Shown: positions 1-11,500 of the stretch, piece after piece
How positions within the stretch are numbered: the first letter of the stretch is position 1
How the letters are laid out: every line of letters begins with the position of its first letter
Assembly: GCA_014529385.2 (NCBI GenBank)
Contig: CM043966.1
Location: 37,302,739-37,366,738 of the forward strand
Direction of reading: 5' to 3'
DNA: 64,000 nucleotides
DNA from: Adiantum capillus-veneris
Lineage: Eukaryota; Streptophyta; Polypodiopsida; Polypodiales; Pteridaceae
Notes under the pieces: model-generated
What the model saw: the letters and a program-made list of their open reading frames with translations, nothing else
Told to the model about the DNA's origin: nothing
The model's database searches: none
Position numbers and translations under genes: made by a program

Positions 1-74
1 ACGGTTGAAAGCTCCAATCTTTAGTAGCAAATTAGTGTATAAGTTAGCAAAAATTAGTGAAATTAGCAAGAGGT
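1..74. other. Left flank of the CACTA insertion
   Basis: AT-rich sequence with repeated TTAGT/AATTAGTG words and no recognisable coding. It resembles in composition the sequence at 6453-6653 on the other side of the CACTA element, so both are probably the interior of the minus-orientation LTR element whose LTR is at 6654-7579. This is an inference from position and composition. Confidence 0.4.
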
Positions 75-87
75 CACTACAAGAGGT
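75..87 (+). repeat. CACTA left terminal inverted repeat
   Basis: CACTACAAGAGGT, identical to the reverse complement of 6440-6452. It marks the left end of the element. Confidence 0.85.
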
Positions 88-106
88 TGTGTGCTCTTGT
101 GATGCT

Positions 107-340
107 TTTAGCGACGGAAATACACTGGGTTTTTATAACCCCCGGCGTCGCTAAGAGCGTCTCTATGAGCGTCTATACGAGGACGTCGCTATACGTGTCG
201 CTATGACAATCGCTATAAGCATCGCTATAAACGTCGCTATATAGTGACGACTATAGTGACGTTGCCGAGCCATCAATAGCGACGCTTATAGCGACGCAGA
301 GCCTTATATAGTGACGGTCATAGTGACGCTCGAGAGGAAA
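107..340. repeat. CACTA subterminal repeat array (left)
   Basis: About a dozen copies of AGCGACG / CGTCGCTAT / TAGTGACG occur in both orientations in 230 bp. In CACTA elements such arrays are the binding sites of the TNPA-type protein. Variant copies (AGTGACG) look like decayed versions of the same word. Confidence 0.75.
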
Positions 341-1009
341 AAATTTTGGTGGCAGGGCATTCAACCCATCAACCATATTGAATGTTTCATTTGTGTATTT
401 ACCTTTGAAAAAAAGTGCAAAGGTAAATATAGACCCAAAATAGTCACCCACAAGACAATATAATCATTAACTCCATCATCCATAGTACGTATTATTTGCA
501 AAATAAAGATACAAAACTGACAAGCGTGAATTGATGAAAGTAAATCAATGACAATTGTACACATAGGCAAAATCACTTGATTGTTAATCATTGCAAATGT
601 AATAGTTACAAACCATTGTCATTATTTTAAAAATATACATGGTTTTCAAAAAGACGTATAAAAGTAGTCTCATGATACATAAGCTAGGACAAAAAGAAAC
701 TAATGCTATCTAGCTATGGCTAAACTAACGTCGTCTAATCAGACGTCTCATCGCATCCAAGCGGCGCATCTGTCGGATTCTGCAAAAAAAAAAAACAATA
801 AGATAGCTTTTTGTAAGTATAAACATATAGCGACGTTTATAAAAAAATACAATAAATAGAAAAGAATAAACCCTAATACTAACCATGCCGTCGTGAGAAC
901 TCAGGATGTCTATAAGGGCGTTTAAGCCCTTCGTGCCTGCGTACTCACGCTCGTACGGTGTGGGATCACGTCCTGTAAACGACCACTTTCAAAACATACA
1001 AAGAATCCA
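341..1009. other. No gene recognised
   Basis: AT-rich CACTA interior between the subterminal array and the TNPA-like remnant. Short open frames here have no recognisable motifs. Confidence 0.5.
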
Positions 1010-1996
1010 TTATGTTAGAATTTGAAATCCCATAAACCCTAAACTATCAAACATAGATGCGAAAACACTTACAAAATCGGCCTCAAATGATGCCCACCCG
1101 CCGCTCCCCAAGTGGTGCAAGCTCCCTGCCTCTACTCGCGCTCTAGCTGCCTCCTTTTGTTGCTTCCACTTGTTGGGATTCTCGCGCGCTTCTTTCTTCG
1201 CATGCTTCCAATCTTCTTTGGCCAACCAATCTGGTCTGCTCCACCCATGCTTGATTGCTTTTTGCACTTCGGAACGCTTAAGCTTGCAGTATTCGCTCAT
1301 TCGAACCTTCATCACATCTTCATTGAAGCGGTCATCCCTTGTTGGAACGGGAAACTCGTCATGAAGCATGCTGAAGGCTCTGTCTTTTAATTCATTCGGT
1401 ACTTCACTCGAGGTGTTTAGTATTTAGTGTCTAAACACCTGAGAGCAAAGACCGCGCATGCGCAAAATCACCTTCTTGCCTTCATCATCCAAGATGATGC
1501 CGCCGCTGAAGTCGACGGAGTAAGGCAAGCCCTCTCGTCTCGCTGACGCGTGAACCTGGGTGTCCCGGAAGGGGTCTCTAGCGGCATGTCAAACGGGGGT
1601 ACGGATGCCAGGTGTCTCCACTGGAGTCTGAGCCCCGAAGCGAGGAGTGTCCACTGGAGTGACTCCTGGAGGAGTAGCTAGTGGTGTGTAGCGACTACGG
1701 GGAACGACAGTCAGCCACACAAAACCTGGTGTCAATGGCGATGCCGTGGCTGGTGTCGGGATAGGCAAAGAAGGGGAGGGTAAAGAGCCTCGTCGAACAC
1801 GAGGCGGTGTCGAAGCATCGGTGGCAGCACCCCCACAACAACCCCCACCGCCACCACTAGAGCGGAGGCGCCTAGACGAGTGTGAAGATCGTCTCGTCGT
1901 CACCGAAGCTTCGAAGTGGGCTGAGGACTCTAAAACAGAGGGAGATGCGGATGGAGTAGGAACGCACGATGGTGCGCCAGAGCGATGATGCTCCAC
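1010..1996 (-). pseudogene. TNPA-like CACTA accessory protein, remnant
   Basis: Two minus-strand open stretches belong together. The upstream one (1996-1589) is Ser/Pro/Thr-rich with repeated TPxxTP motifs. The downstream one (1369-1010, about 119 residues) is rich in Lys, Trp and Glu, with a stretch resembling the conserved core of plant transposase Ptta/En/Spm proteins: W/K-rich helices followed by an Ala/Arg-rich segment and a short HHLGSGG motif. TNPA-type proteins bind subterminal repeats and assist excision. Its place 3' of the tnp2 remnant on the same strand fits CACTA gene order. No continuous frame or splice pattern was established, so it is treated as broken. Confidence 0.55.
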
Positions 1997-2125
1997 GTAC
2001 CACTGTCTCTCCTGGGTGACAAAGAAGAAAGAAACTCCTCATCATCCATACCTACATTAAACACACAAACATTTAAACTTAATATTGAATGAATGGAGTA
2101 GAAAACATGGACAAGTAGATAGATA

Positions 2126-2158
<33 letters not shown>

Positions 2159-2255
2159 GAGGAGGTGCTCGTCGTCTCTGCTTGTGAGAACATACCTAGA
2201 GCATACGTACCTGGAGTGGACGCAAAGACCATTAAATACAATGATGCAATGACGC

Positions 2256-2725
2256 AAATACTTAGAGAGCCAGAGTTTTTACAAAACGGAGCAAAATTGT
2301 TCAAAACGGAGAATCGTATAAGAACTTGAAGGTGCTTGTAGCTTTGGAATGTTCAAAGGCTAGCAGCAACAGAAAGCGTTCTTCTTCTATTCAACTTGAG
2401 TGATGGAAGAGGCAAGTGCATAAATTTGAATTTTCAGAGAGAGAGAGAGCGCACACAATCAAATCTTGCAATCAGAAAACCAGGTGGTGGAGCTGCATGT
2501 GGCCATGGATTGCCCAAGATGTGAGCGCAAAATCAAAAGAGCATTATACAACATGGAAGGTACTTAGAGAGCCAGAGTTTTTATCAAAACGGAGCAAAAT
2601 TGTTCAAAACGAAGAATCGTACAAGAACTTGAAGGTGCTTGTAGCTTTGGAATGTTCAAAGGCTAGCAGCAACAGAAAGCGTTCTTCTTCTATTCAACTT
2701 GAGTGATGGAAGAGGCAAGTGCATA
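2256..2725 (+). repeat. Direct duplication of ~165 bp flanking an HMA exon
   Basis: The block starting CTTAGAGAGCCAGAGTTTTT and ending GGAAGAGGCAAGTGCATAA is present at about 2257-2422 and again at about 2562-2727, nearly identical. The HMA exon lies between the copies. The arrangement suggests a captured gene piece was duplicated inside the CACTA element. Confidence 0.75.
2484..2559 (+). pseudogene. Captured HMA-domain exon (HIPP-like)
   Basis: Translation gives VVELHVAMDCPRCERKIKRA followed by LYNME. This matches the first part of plant heavy-metal-associated domains, with the M-x-C-x-x-C metal-binding loop (DCPRC) and the following basic helix. The segment is preceded by an AG (AACCAG) and followed by a GTACTT donor, so it looks like one exon with intact splice borders. 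It encodes only about 25 residues. HIPP proteins are host metal-binding, often prenylated proteins; here the exon is enclosed in a CACTA element in opposite orientation to its genes, which indicates capture of a host fragment. No start or prenylation motif is seen. Confidence 0.65.
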
Positions 2726-2777
2726 ACTCTGAATTTACAAAACGGAGAAAAATTGTTCAAATACAATATTTATGGCT

Positions 2778-4240
2778 TTAAGAGATCTCCCTCTCATCCT
2801 CGCATAGCTCAGCATAACTTCCTATATCTATATAGATCTCTCCGTTTAAACACATGTCCTCTGTTTCATTTTGTAGATCCTCTGCATGCACCCCATAGAG
2901 AGTAGCAGCTTGATGTTCATCTGGCACCACCTCCACGGCTTCTGACTGAGCATCTTCTCCGATCTCCTCCATTGATGCCACTGTGATTGGCACATGGTAG
3001 CCTTCATACGTCCGTGCACTACGAGGGGCTACCTCTATGACGTACCACCAGTTTGATGCAGACTTTGTAGGATGAAATATCACCTGCCAGAGCCACATAA
3101 CTTACATGAGATCTTCCAGGCACATAAATTCTAAAATGGGATGTTAACTATTTGCAGACATCCTTGGTGGCTCTCTTCCCAAAAAGCCATCGCGTAACAC
3201 ATGATTCTCTGGAAGATACGATTGATGACCTTCGTAGATTTGCTTCTTCAATGAGGGCACCCTACGTGCATTCAGTCTAGATCCACATGTGAGACATGCT
3301 CTGTATCCGCTTGTTTGAAGCCCTGCATGTATACACATGATAATAGATCAGCTTGAGAAAAACCAAGATTTAGAGTGTCTCAGTGAGGAGTGTAAATAGA
3401 TCACGTGAGCATTCTGTTAGTCCGAGATAGTCATGCATGGTCCACATTAGAATGCCTCTTATCAAAGCATTCCGTTAACCTGTGTGTCGGCTCATATCCA
3501 CCACTTCTATGCCAATCCACAATTGTTGTAGCTCTTCCAATAGTGGACGAAGATACACATCCATATTGTTGTGCTTCCTCTCGGGAATCTCGCATCACAT
3601 TATCAGCTGGTACTATGTGCTCTTTGAGCAATCTACACAACATAAAAGTACGATAAAATTGTGTAAAAATCTATCAGATCATTATACATTTAGAGTTTTA
3701 TTAAAGTAAACTAATTGTAATAGATCACCTCAAAAGAGCTTTGACGCTAGTGTCACTCCATCCAAACTTTGTCTGCATGTTGAGAAGAACTAGGAGCGCT
3801 TTCAATCTAGACACACGTGCTCCATTATACAATGGTGTATTGGCTTCACTTTTCATATCATCATAGATAAGCCTTTCTGAATCATGATCGTCTCGATCAT
3901 TTCATCAACCTCGGGCTCAAACATTGCCTCGTTGGGAATGTGGTCTGCATGATCATCCCCCGAGCTGTCAGAGGCTACATCTTGTGGCCTCACATATGCT
4001 GCTTGACCAAAGCGCCTGCGAACATGTCTATTGGGTTGCAAGATTGCTGCCTGTTGGCCAGCGTCAGAGTCTGATGAGTTATAATTGGCAGCAACTTAAT
4101 CTATAATAGATGGATTGAACTCGCCAAATTCGCGAACGTGCTGCAAAGAAACGCATCTTGTCCGTCGCACAGCATGCTTGCAATGATTACAAGGACATAA
4201 GATCCTCGTTGAGAGATAGGTGTTTTGGTTGGACGGCCCC
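2778..4240 (-). pseudogene. tnp2-type CACTA transposase, broken
   Basis: Several tnp2 hallmarks occur in order on the minus strand. Near 4200-4110 is a Cys/His stretch (CPCNHCKHAVRRTRC) like the transposase-associated domain. At about 3834-3735, TPLYNGARVSRLKALLVLLN is followed by a KFGWSD segment. At 3643-3431 is an LLKEHIVPADN segment. At 3338-3144, GYRACLTCGSRLNARRVPSL is followed by YEGHQSYLPENH. At 3098-2778 is an NWWYVIEVAPRS C-terminal motif. The tnp2 protein cuts at CACTA ends. Stops and frame changes separate the pieces, some of which could be introns. The recognisable N-terminal and central motifs make the family assignment firm; the catalytic core is incomplete. Confidence 0.8.
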
Positions 4241-4322
4241 ACATCCTCGTCACTACTCATAATGAGGGTAAAAATCTTATAACCTGGACAAAAAATTTAA
4301 TCTTCTATTGGCATTCTTCATC

Positions 4323-4326
<4 letters not shown>

Positions 4327-4410
<84 letters not shown>
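4327..4410. repeat. (CT)~42 microsatellite
   Basis: Uninterrupted CT dinucleotides for about 84 bp. Confidence 0.95.
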
Positions 4411-4413
<3 letters not shown>

Positions 4414-4746
4414 TTCACACTGTAAACTACCTCACATTCTCTAGTCATGTCCAATCCCCGCACACCTCGGTCTAGAGGTGCATGGAGATAAGAACCACCG
4501 GGTTATAATCTCGTCTTTATTGGTCAATGCCTATATTTGTGGGTACAAGAAATCTACACGCCCACGTCTACATGATACTGCATGTAGTGGACAAAACCCC
4601 TTTGCCTCTTCTCTAGCTGTAGCATTTCACATCTTAACATCTTTTCACAATAGATCTTTTTCTGTAGCATGCAGATATGCCATTCTTGCAATGTAGCTGA
4701 TGTCTGCTCAAGGCACTTAATTCTTACTCTAGATTTGACGAGATGT

Positions 4747-4747
<1 letters not shown>

Positions 4748-4806
<59 letters not shown>
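4748..4806. repeat. (GT)~29 microsatellite
   Basis: Uninterrupted GT dinucleotides for about 59 bp. Confidence 0.95.
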
Positions 4807-4807
<1 letters not shown>

Positions 4808-5057
4808 CCCTTGGAATCATCATCTTGCATCACTAATTTCTGTGTAGGCTCAATTTGCTCTTCCATTAGCTGATCATGACGGCTTATTATATGGTAGCAA
4901 CAATTGAACATCCACGTGGAATTGTTGGTCTGCATGGACTGTCGAGGCTGTGAGAGTAGGAAATTTTCTCGCCATTTCTGACAAGCGTCGGCGGCTCTTT
5001 GAGTTGCACCTACACGAAAATCTAAATCTAACCTTATCTTAAACGATAAAAAGAAGA

Positions 5058-5398
5058 AAATGGTATAACCTTTCTATCACCCAAGTGTGGTAGATTGGTT
5101 ATGCCAATTCCCTCTTCAATAATAGGTAAATAACGTAAATAAACCTAAATCTAATTTAATATAACGTAAATCTAAATCTGACGTAAATAAACCTAAATCT
5201 AATCTAATATAACATAAATCTAAATCTGACGTAAATAAACCTAAATCTAATCAAACATAAATCTAACTAAAAATATACCTAAATCTTATCTAATTTAACT
5301 TAAATAAACCAAAATATAATTTAACGTAAGTCTACATCTAACCTAATCTTTAACGTCTTTTGGGATAGTTTCCTACGACGTTAAAACTCTCTTCTTCT

Positions 5399-5430
<32 letters not shown>

Positions 5431-5800
5431 TGTGTGTGCCAATAAAAAGAGAAAAATGGTATAACCTTTCTATCACCCAAGTGTGGTAGATTGGTTATGC
5501 CATTTTCCTCTTGAATAACAAGTCTTGAGTTCAAATCCTCGTCCCCCGCTAGATCTTTAGGTCTCTTTAATTAGTTTTCTACGACGTTAAAGTAAAATCC
5601 CTTCTTCTCGGGTGTGTGTGTGTGGGTGTGTGTGCACGCCAATAAAAAAAGGAGGAAAATGGTATAACTTTTCTATCACCGAAGTGTGATAGATTGGTTA
5701 TGCCATTTCCCTCATGAATAACAGGTCTTGAGTTCAACTCCTGTCGACTAGATCTTTAAGGTCTCTTGGGATAGTTTCCTACGATGTTAAGACTCTCTTC
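5058..5800 (+). repeat. Three tRNA-like (SINE-type) repeat units
   Basis: Three related units start with ATGGTATAAC.TTTCTATCAC at about 5059, 5456 and 5659. Each carries GTGTGGTAGATTGGTTATGCC (or GTGTGATAGATTGG), which resembles the pol III A box of a tRNA D-arm. Units 2 and 3 continue to GAGTTCAAATCC (5527-5538) and GAGTTCAACTCC (5730-5741), which resemble the B box. A shared tail, TTTCCTACGACGTTAA...CTCTTCTTCTT, leads into (GT)n or (CT)n tracts. Unit 1 lacks the B box. Spacing between boxes is about 30 bp, as in tRNAs. A tRNA-derived SINE is the best reading; it is not a functional tRNA. Confidence 0.45.
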
Positions 5801-5810
5801 TTCTTCTTCT

Positions 5811-5812
<2 letters not shown>

Positions 5813-5857
<45 letters not shown>

Positions 5858-6018
5858 CCTCTCTCAACGTGTGTGTGCATTCTTTGTTTATGCATGTGTG
5901 TGTGCATTTTTGGTTTATGCATGCTCTCTTTCTCTCTCTCTCTCTCTTTTCCTCTCTCAATGTGTGTGTGCATTCTTTGTTTATGCATGTGTGTGTGCGT
6001 TTTTTGTTTATGCTTGTG

Positions 6019-6066
<48 letters not shown>

Positions 6067-6093
6067 AACACATTGCTCTCTCTCAAAAACACA

Positions 6094-6147
<54 letters not shown>

Positions 6148-6150
6148 GAG
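5813..6150. repeat. Compound (CT)n/(GT)n/(GA)n microsatellite block with a ~100-bp duplicated core
   Basis: CT tracts (5813-5854, 5930-5948, 6017-6063), a GT tract (about 6093-6129) and a GA tract alternate with near-identical GTGTGTGCATTCTTTGTTTATGCATG words at about 5869 and 5960. Open frames here are low-complexity artefacts. Confidence 0.85.
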
Positions 6151-6349
6151 AGAGAAAGAGGGGAAGGGAACATGAGAGTGAGGAGAGGGAAGGAGCATAC
6201 CTGGCTCTCCTTCCTCTCCTCGTGTGTGTGTGTGTGTGGAGAAGAAAGAGAGAGAGAGGGAGAGCGCGTTGCCTTGCTTGCTTGAGCGCGCACCGAAAAC
6301 TCAGATCTGAGATCTGAGTTTTTGGACGCTCTCGGTTATTTTTTTTAGC

Positions 6350-6439
6350 CCTGACAGCGTCGCTATGTTACAAGTAACATAGCGACGTCGTGGTTTTTCA
6401 TGTTTGAGCGTCGCACTATGAGCATCGCTACTATTCAGT
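6350..6439. repeat. CACTA subterminal repeats (right) with a perfect palindrome
   Basis: The same CGTCGCTAT word recurs here. CGTCGCTATGTTAC and GTAACATAGCGACG flank a two-base centre and form a near-perfect hairpin at about 6358-6388. Further copies (GCGTCGCAC, GCATCGCTA) follow toward the right end. Confidence 0.7.
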
Positions 6440-6452
6440 ACCTCTTGTAGTG
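6440..6452 (-). repeat. CACTA right terminal inverted repeat
   Basis: ACCTCTTGTAGTG on the plus strand, the exact inverse of 75-87. Confidence 0.85.
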
Positions 6453-6653
6453 GATTAGTGTGAAATTACAGTGTGTAAACACACAATTGACAAGATACGG
6501 TGATAAATTAGAGAATAATGAACACATTGCTTCATGCACACACATCCAAAATCCACAAAACCATAAATACACAAGTGAAATTAGTGAGGAAACACATCCG
6601 ATTATGCCACAATTACACTAGCGTAGGCCATTGTCTCCGTCAAGAGCCCCAAA
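6453..6653 (-). other. Probable interior of a minus-orientation LTR element
   Basis: It lies directly inside the CCCAACA end of the LTR at 6654-7579. Read on the minus strand the first bases are TTTGGGGCTCTTGACGG, in the position of a primer-binding site, though I cannot assign the tRNA. The CACTA insertion interrupts it. Confidence 0.4.
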
Positions 6654-7579
6654 TGTTGGGAGGTTCCATCATTGCATAGCTCTAATGACCAACAAATTTA
6701 TCAATCCGGAGGGATGAGCTACCCGACGGCTAGGGCATGGAAACACTCACACGTTAGTGAACTAATCATGGCAACACGAATGGTTGAATCTATGAGGTGA
6801 CCTTCTCAGCCTATGGAGGAGCTAAGCCACAACAATTTTCAATCTCCACATCCACTTCCCTTCACCTCCAATCAACCCAATCACACACACTAATGATTGC
6901 AAGACGCACACAACACTAATCCTATCATGCAACACACTAATTGCAAGCACACACACATAGATCTATCGAGAACCACACTCAATCAAACCTGCATGCACAC
7001 ACAAGCAAAAGAGGGAAATCACACAAGATTAGAATGGGATTAACCACTAATTAGTTAAGATCTAGCTAATCAAAGCATCATTAGCAATCACAAGAAGCAT
7101 GAGAGAGGCATAGTGAAACAGAATTAAGCATTGAGTAGTGTTAATCAAGTCACATGATCAAGGAGAAGCTCAAGGACTCCATAGCCATACACCTCAAGAG
7201 CTGTCACCAAAGACTGCTCTCAAAAAATGAGCTTGAGAACCCTAATTTCTTTTACACACTGCCTTATATACCTAGGGTAAAAATATGCAACGTCCGGGCG
7301 CCCAAGGCCTTTAGGGCAACATCACTTACTGTATTGCAACCTAGGCACACTAGCTGACCTATTCTTTATAGCTTGGAACTCCCATTGATCTTGTAGCACA
7401 TTAGAATATTACAATGGCTTGAAATAAATTGGGAATTTACAATAGATGGCCATTTTGGAAAAATGTGGGAAATGTGTAATTCCAATCTTTACTGCTTCTT
7501 CATGTTGATTTTCTACGTGCACTCGTACGTCTTCGGTCTCCAATAACTCCTGCTAAGTGACCTTGACTCAGTTTTAACA
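6654..7579 (-). mobile_element. LTR (minus orientation), same family as 13981-14920
   Basis: It begins TGTTGGGAGG and ends TTTTAACA on the plus strand, so it has TG...CA ends, about 926 bp. It aligns in reverse complement along nearly its whole length with 13981-14920; shared landmarks are CTAATTAGTGGTTAATCCC, CCGGAGGGATGAGCTACC and the GGCGCCC-rich segment near 7300. It contains a TATATA-like promoter region (CTTATATACC, about 7263). It is probably the 5' LTR of an element running off the left edge. Confidence 0.75.
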
Positions 7580-8500
7580 CCACAACTTTGGACATCACTC
7601 ATCTTGGCATTATTTATCTGCTTGCCATGGTCCACCACATAGAGTGTCCAATGCTCATTTCACATTTTTGGAATGGCAGCCATATAGAGCAGTGGATAAG
7701 AGAGTGCACTTCAGATGGCAGTCAACGTGCCATTTGCAATTATGTAACCACACAAGGAACAATAGAGTTATTCCAAAATAACATTTTGTAGATAATAAAC
7801 ACTCTTCTTCCGACCCTGAAGTATCTACATGCGCAAGACTATCTCCACAATTATCTTCATTCCTGCAAACAGGATGCTTCACTTTGGATAAAAGGGGGTC
7901 TATGTAGGCATTGTGGATTGTGGGTCATGTACAAAGACCAAAAAAATGGCATGATTTCCTCCTCTTTGCAACTTGCAAATAGAAACTAGAAAGCAGAGCG
8001 AGAGAGATTTTCCATGGGCTACCCCAGAATGCATATCTACTAATCCCCCTCCCTGGAATAAATCCATGGATATCTACTCCATGTGTCATACTTGTAAACG
8101 ACCTTTGAAGTGCATGGAAGTGCCACAAGATCAAAACAAAAGGGTTTTTTTAGGCAATGCACTTACCCACCTTGAGAGTGGCAAGCGAAACAATCTCTTA
8201 GCCTGACCTAACATTTTTTATCTTTCCCTATGTCTAAACGGTGTACATAGAGTGGGCTATGACATTGTAATGATTTCTGGTCTACAACCAATTGATGATT
8301 GAAGTGATGAATATTTATTATCCTCTTTAGTTGTGCTTGTAAATTACATAATTGATCAAGTTATCTTGTCTCTTTTTAATGACATGGTGATAAATATTAT
8401 GTCTCTTTATTTCTGTAAGATTAAGTTATCATGTCTATTTCTTTGAAGATTTGAAAGTAATAATCTGTTAACTTTACGACAAATATCTCTCATGTAAGAT
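7580..8500. other. No gene recognised
   Basis: AT-rich sequence between an LTR and the start of the gag-like region. Short frames lack motifs. It could be the 5' leader of the element at 8.5-14.9 kb or unrelated flank. Confidence 0.4.
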
Positions 8501-11500
8501 GCCAACAACTTGGCAAGCACAAAAACAAAAGCTTCTCAGCTAGAGCTTGACATGACAGAACCAAATGAAATACCACCAGTCATAGCGCATTGCTCAGATT
8601 GTGGATGAAAAGGTGGACATTTTTTGAAGATTGTCCAAGAAATCAAGACAACAGGGACATATCAATTGCCAATCAAGGCACATAGCAAATTGGAAATGCA
8701 AAACTAACTTATCACTTTTAATGCAATCGGATGATTCTGCATTACCGTTAGAAGCATCAGTAAAAGCACAAGTTCAAAATGAGCATAAAGATGCACATGC
8801 ACTTGAAAGGCTTAAAATTGATTCTTTGAACAACAAATTCTTGCATGAACTTGGTCAAGGTGTCCAGATATCACCGAAGGTTGAAAAGACTGTTAGGTTT
8901 GCAAATGATTCTTCATCCACTGCCACAAGTGTGCAATCATTCACGAGTCTAAGGGATGCATCAAAGCGAATGATGTTAGCTTTATATGATACAAATAATT
9001 TATATGCACAGTATGTAGACAAAAAAGGGCAACTGTACAAAAAGGATCAACCAGTGTTTGAACGGCTCACATGCCAACTCATAGAAGTGCGTCCAGTGAT
9101 AGATAAGAAAGGATGGTTTATTTTAGAGCAAAGAATCTATTATAGCCCATCCTCTCTAGATCTGAAGGATATTACTCGAGTAAACCCAAAAATCTGTTCA
9201 GAGCCCAACTCTTCTCCATCGGAAATTAGCCTTCAAGGTTGTAACCAAACGAGCATATACTTTGACCAAAACAATCGTAGATATAGACAAGAGTTTAGCA
9301 TCTATGATGCCTTGGGTCCTGAAACCATAGAAGCTCATATCATAGCACACCCATGGGATAGACAATATTAGGGAAAAGATAATGCTATCTACAGCTTGAC
9401 TTGGGGAATAATTTGTCATGTTTCATGAAGATACATAGGAAACTAGGTAGAAGGTTTACAGATGCCAACCATCAACAATGCTACCCAAAGTGTACCTTCA
9501 CAGTCCCAAAAGGTGAGAATAAACCAGAGCCAAAAAAATTTGAACTCTTACAATGAAGCATACTATAGTGATCACCCTAAGAAGGGGGGAGATGTAAATC
9601 CATCAAGCTCAGTCTATGTACTAGGAAATGCTACACTAGTTAGAAGCCCTAGAGTCTTTAACCAACAAACTCCCTCAAAGCAAAAACCATTGAAAGATCA
9701 TATGGTTGTTATAAGTTTCCAATTGACTCAGATTCCATCATAGTCTACAGATGAATGCCTCTATGAAGATCATCAAGGACAAAAGTTTCATATGATCTCC
9801 ACAAATCAGAGTAAAAAACCAACAAATCTAGTAGTGTTCAAACAGTTACATGTGATCAAGCTCACATATGCATATCAAGATGCACATGGTAACGAATATC
9901 AACAAGATCATGACCTTGTATAAACCCCTATGGATGGCCCGACTGAAGTCAAAGACTATCTAAAGATGATGCAAAGCCTCAAGCTGCCAGAATAGGTGGA
10001 AAAAAATTCAAGTCAATAGAAGCTAAAGTTCAGAGAGCTACACAAAGGTCATCACAGAAATCTCCTTCGAAGAGACAGATTCTGCAGAAAGTACAATGGA
10101 TCTTTTGAGGTCAAAGGTTACTCAGATGCAGGTGGACAATGCTCAACAATTGCAAAAAGGTGCAATATTACAACCAATGGAGTCAACATCAATTGAAACA
10201 AATGGTCAAAGCAAAAAAAATACAGATAAAGCTCAACCAAAGGACACTACCACAACAAAAGCAGTCAATACAGAAAGAAATCTTGAGACGATCAAGTGCA
10301 ACATTGTTGGTGAACACAAAGAAAATCTATCAAGTGAAGTAAAGATAGATCTTCAGTTAGACAAGAACCTCATGTCCTTTTGCACTTGGAAAAGATGTGG
10401 CCAACCACAGCTGAAAGATGCTCCTGAATTTGTGAGCATATCAAGAGACAAATGAGCAGAATGCTGGGGAATCATCTCCACCACCATTGAAGTAAGTTCA
10501 CAGATCATCATTTCCCAATTCCATGTGATCACAGCAAAGGATATTTCAGACAAGATCATAATGGGAATTCCAATGGCCCAAAAGGTCCTAGAGATATAGA
10601 GTTCAATGAAGATGCAGTCTTCAGAGATAACCAAGAATGAAGACCAAGAATGGTCACCCACGGGCGATAGCAGAAAGTCCTCAAGCACAGTTCAAATGGA
10701 TACTGATATCAAAGCAAAGCTTATTGAAGATGATTGATCTTCATCAAACAAAACTTTAGAAGAGCTTGAAGCAAATCATGCAATAGCAAGTGCATATCAA
10801 ACACAACAAAGAACAACCACAAAAAATATTAAGCAAAGAATGCCACCAAGACAAGAAGAAAAGAAGATCAAAATTGCAGACAACCAAGAAGCAATAGGAA
10901 GTCCAAAGATCAATCACTCATTGCTAGCTGAATCAACCGATGTAAGTCAGATTGGAAAATAAAGTCTCAAGCCACCCTCCATAGAGACACAGTTAGATCA
11001 ATATGAGACCATGTCAAAAGCAGGACAAAGATCTTCAATAGAACCAACAATGAGAATAGCTATAGTTCTTGGCAATACAAAAGTAGCAAGTGTCAAATGC
11101 AATGCTCTACTGGATAAAGAAGAAAAGTGCAATATGATTGCAGAGAACATCTAAAGGATCCTCCAAATCACTCCATGCAAGCATGATAGCAAGTGTCAAA
11201 TGCAATGCTCTACTCGATAAAGAAGAAAAGTGCAATATGATTGCAGAGAACATCCAAAGGATCCTCCAGATCACTCGATGTAAGCATGATAGAAAAAAAA
11301 TGCTAGGTATGTATACAGGTCAAGAAGAAATGGTTGCTACCCTTAGCATCCAAGAAAATGAAGAGCAAGTAAAATTTCAGGTGAAGCCTTCAAAATAAAT
11401 GCTTGTAGATGTCATCCTTGGACATCAGTGGCTAGATCAACACAAGGCCTACAAAGAAGATACAATGCTAATACTCTCTTTTCCAAGAGGTAGCCAACAA

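Larger units (their letters stand above)
4241..5040. other. No gene recognised; two long microsatellites
   Basis: CACTA interior holding (CT)n at 4327-4410 and (GT)n at 4748-4806. The remaining sequence could be 5' exons of the tnp2 gene but shows no motif. Confidence 0.5.
75..6452 (-). mobile_element. CACTA (En/Spm-type) DNA transposon, degraded
   Basis: The element is bounded by 13-bp perfect terminal inverted repeats beginning CACTACAAGAGGT, the signature of CACTA transposons. Arrays of AGCGACG / CGTCGCTAT subterminal motifs lie just inside both ends. Coding remnants lie on the minus strand in the usual CACTA order: tnp2-like transposase (4240-2778), then a TNPA-like gene (1996-1010). The flanking trinucleotides are GGT and GAT, so the 3-bp target duplication is imperfect. 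Microsatellites, tRNA-like units and a captured host exon have accumulated inside. The genes are broken, so the copy is non-autonomous today. Confidence 0.85.

Noticed and set aside
2416-2706. 96-residue frame over the HMA exon
   Set aside because: It is in the wrong frame; the HMA motif is in the frame starting at 2484.
5484-5550. tRNA gene
   Set aside because: A-box and B-box-like words exist, but no cloverleaf acceptor or anticodon stem could be drawn; SINE-like is more likely.
5779-6293. Long open frames on both strands
   Set aside because: They translate CT, GT and GA repeats (LSLS, HTHT, RERE); no real protein.
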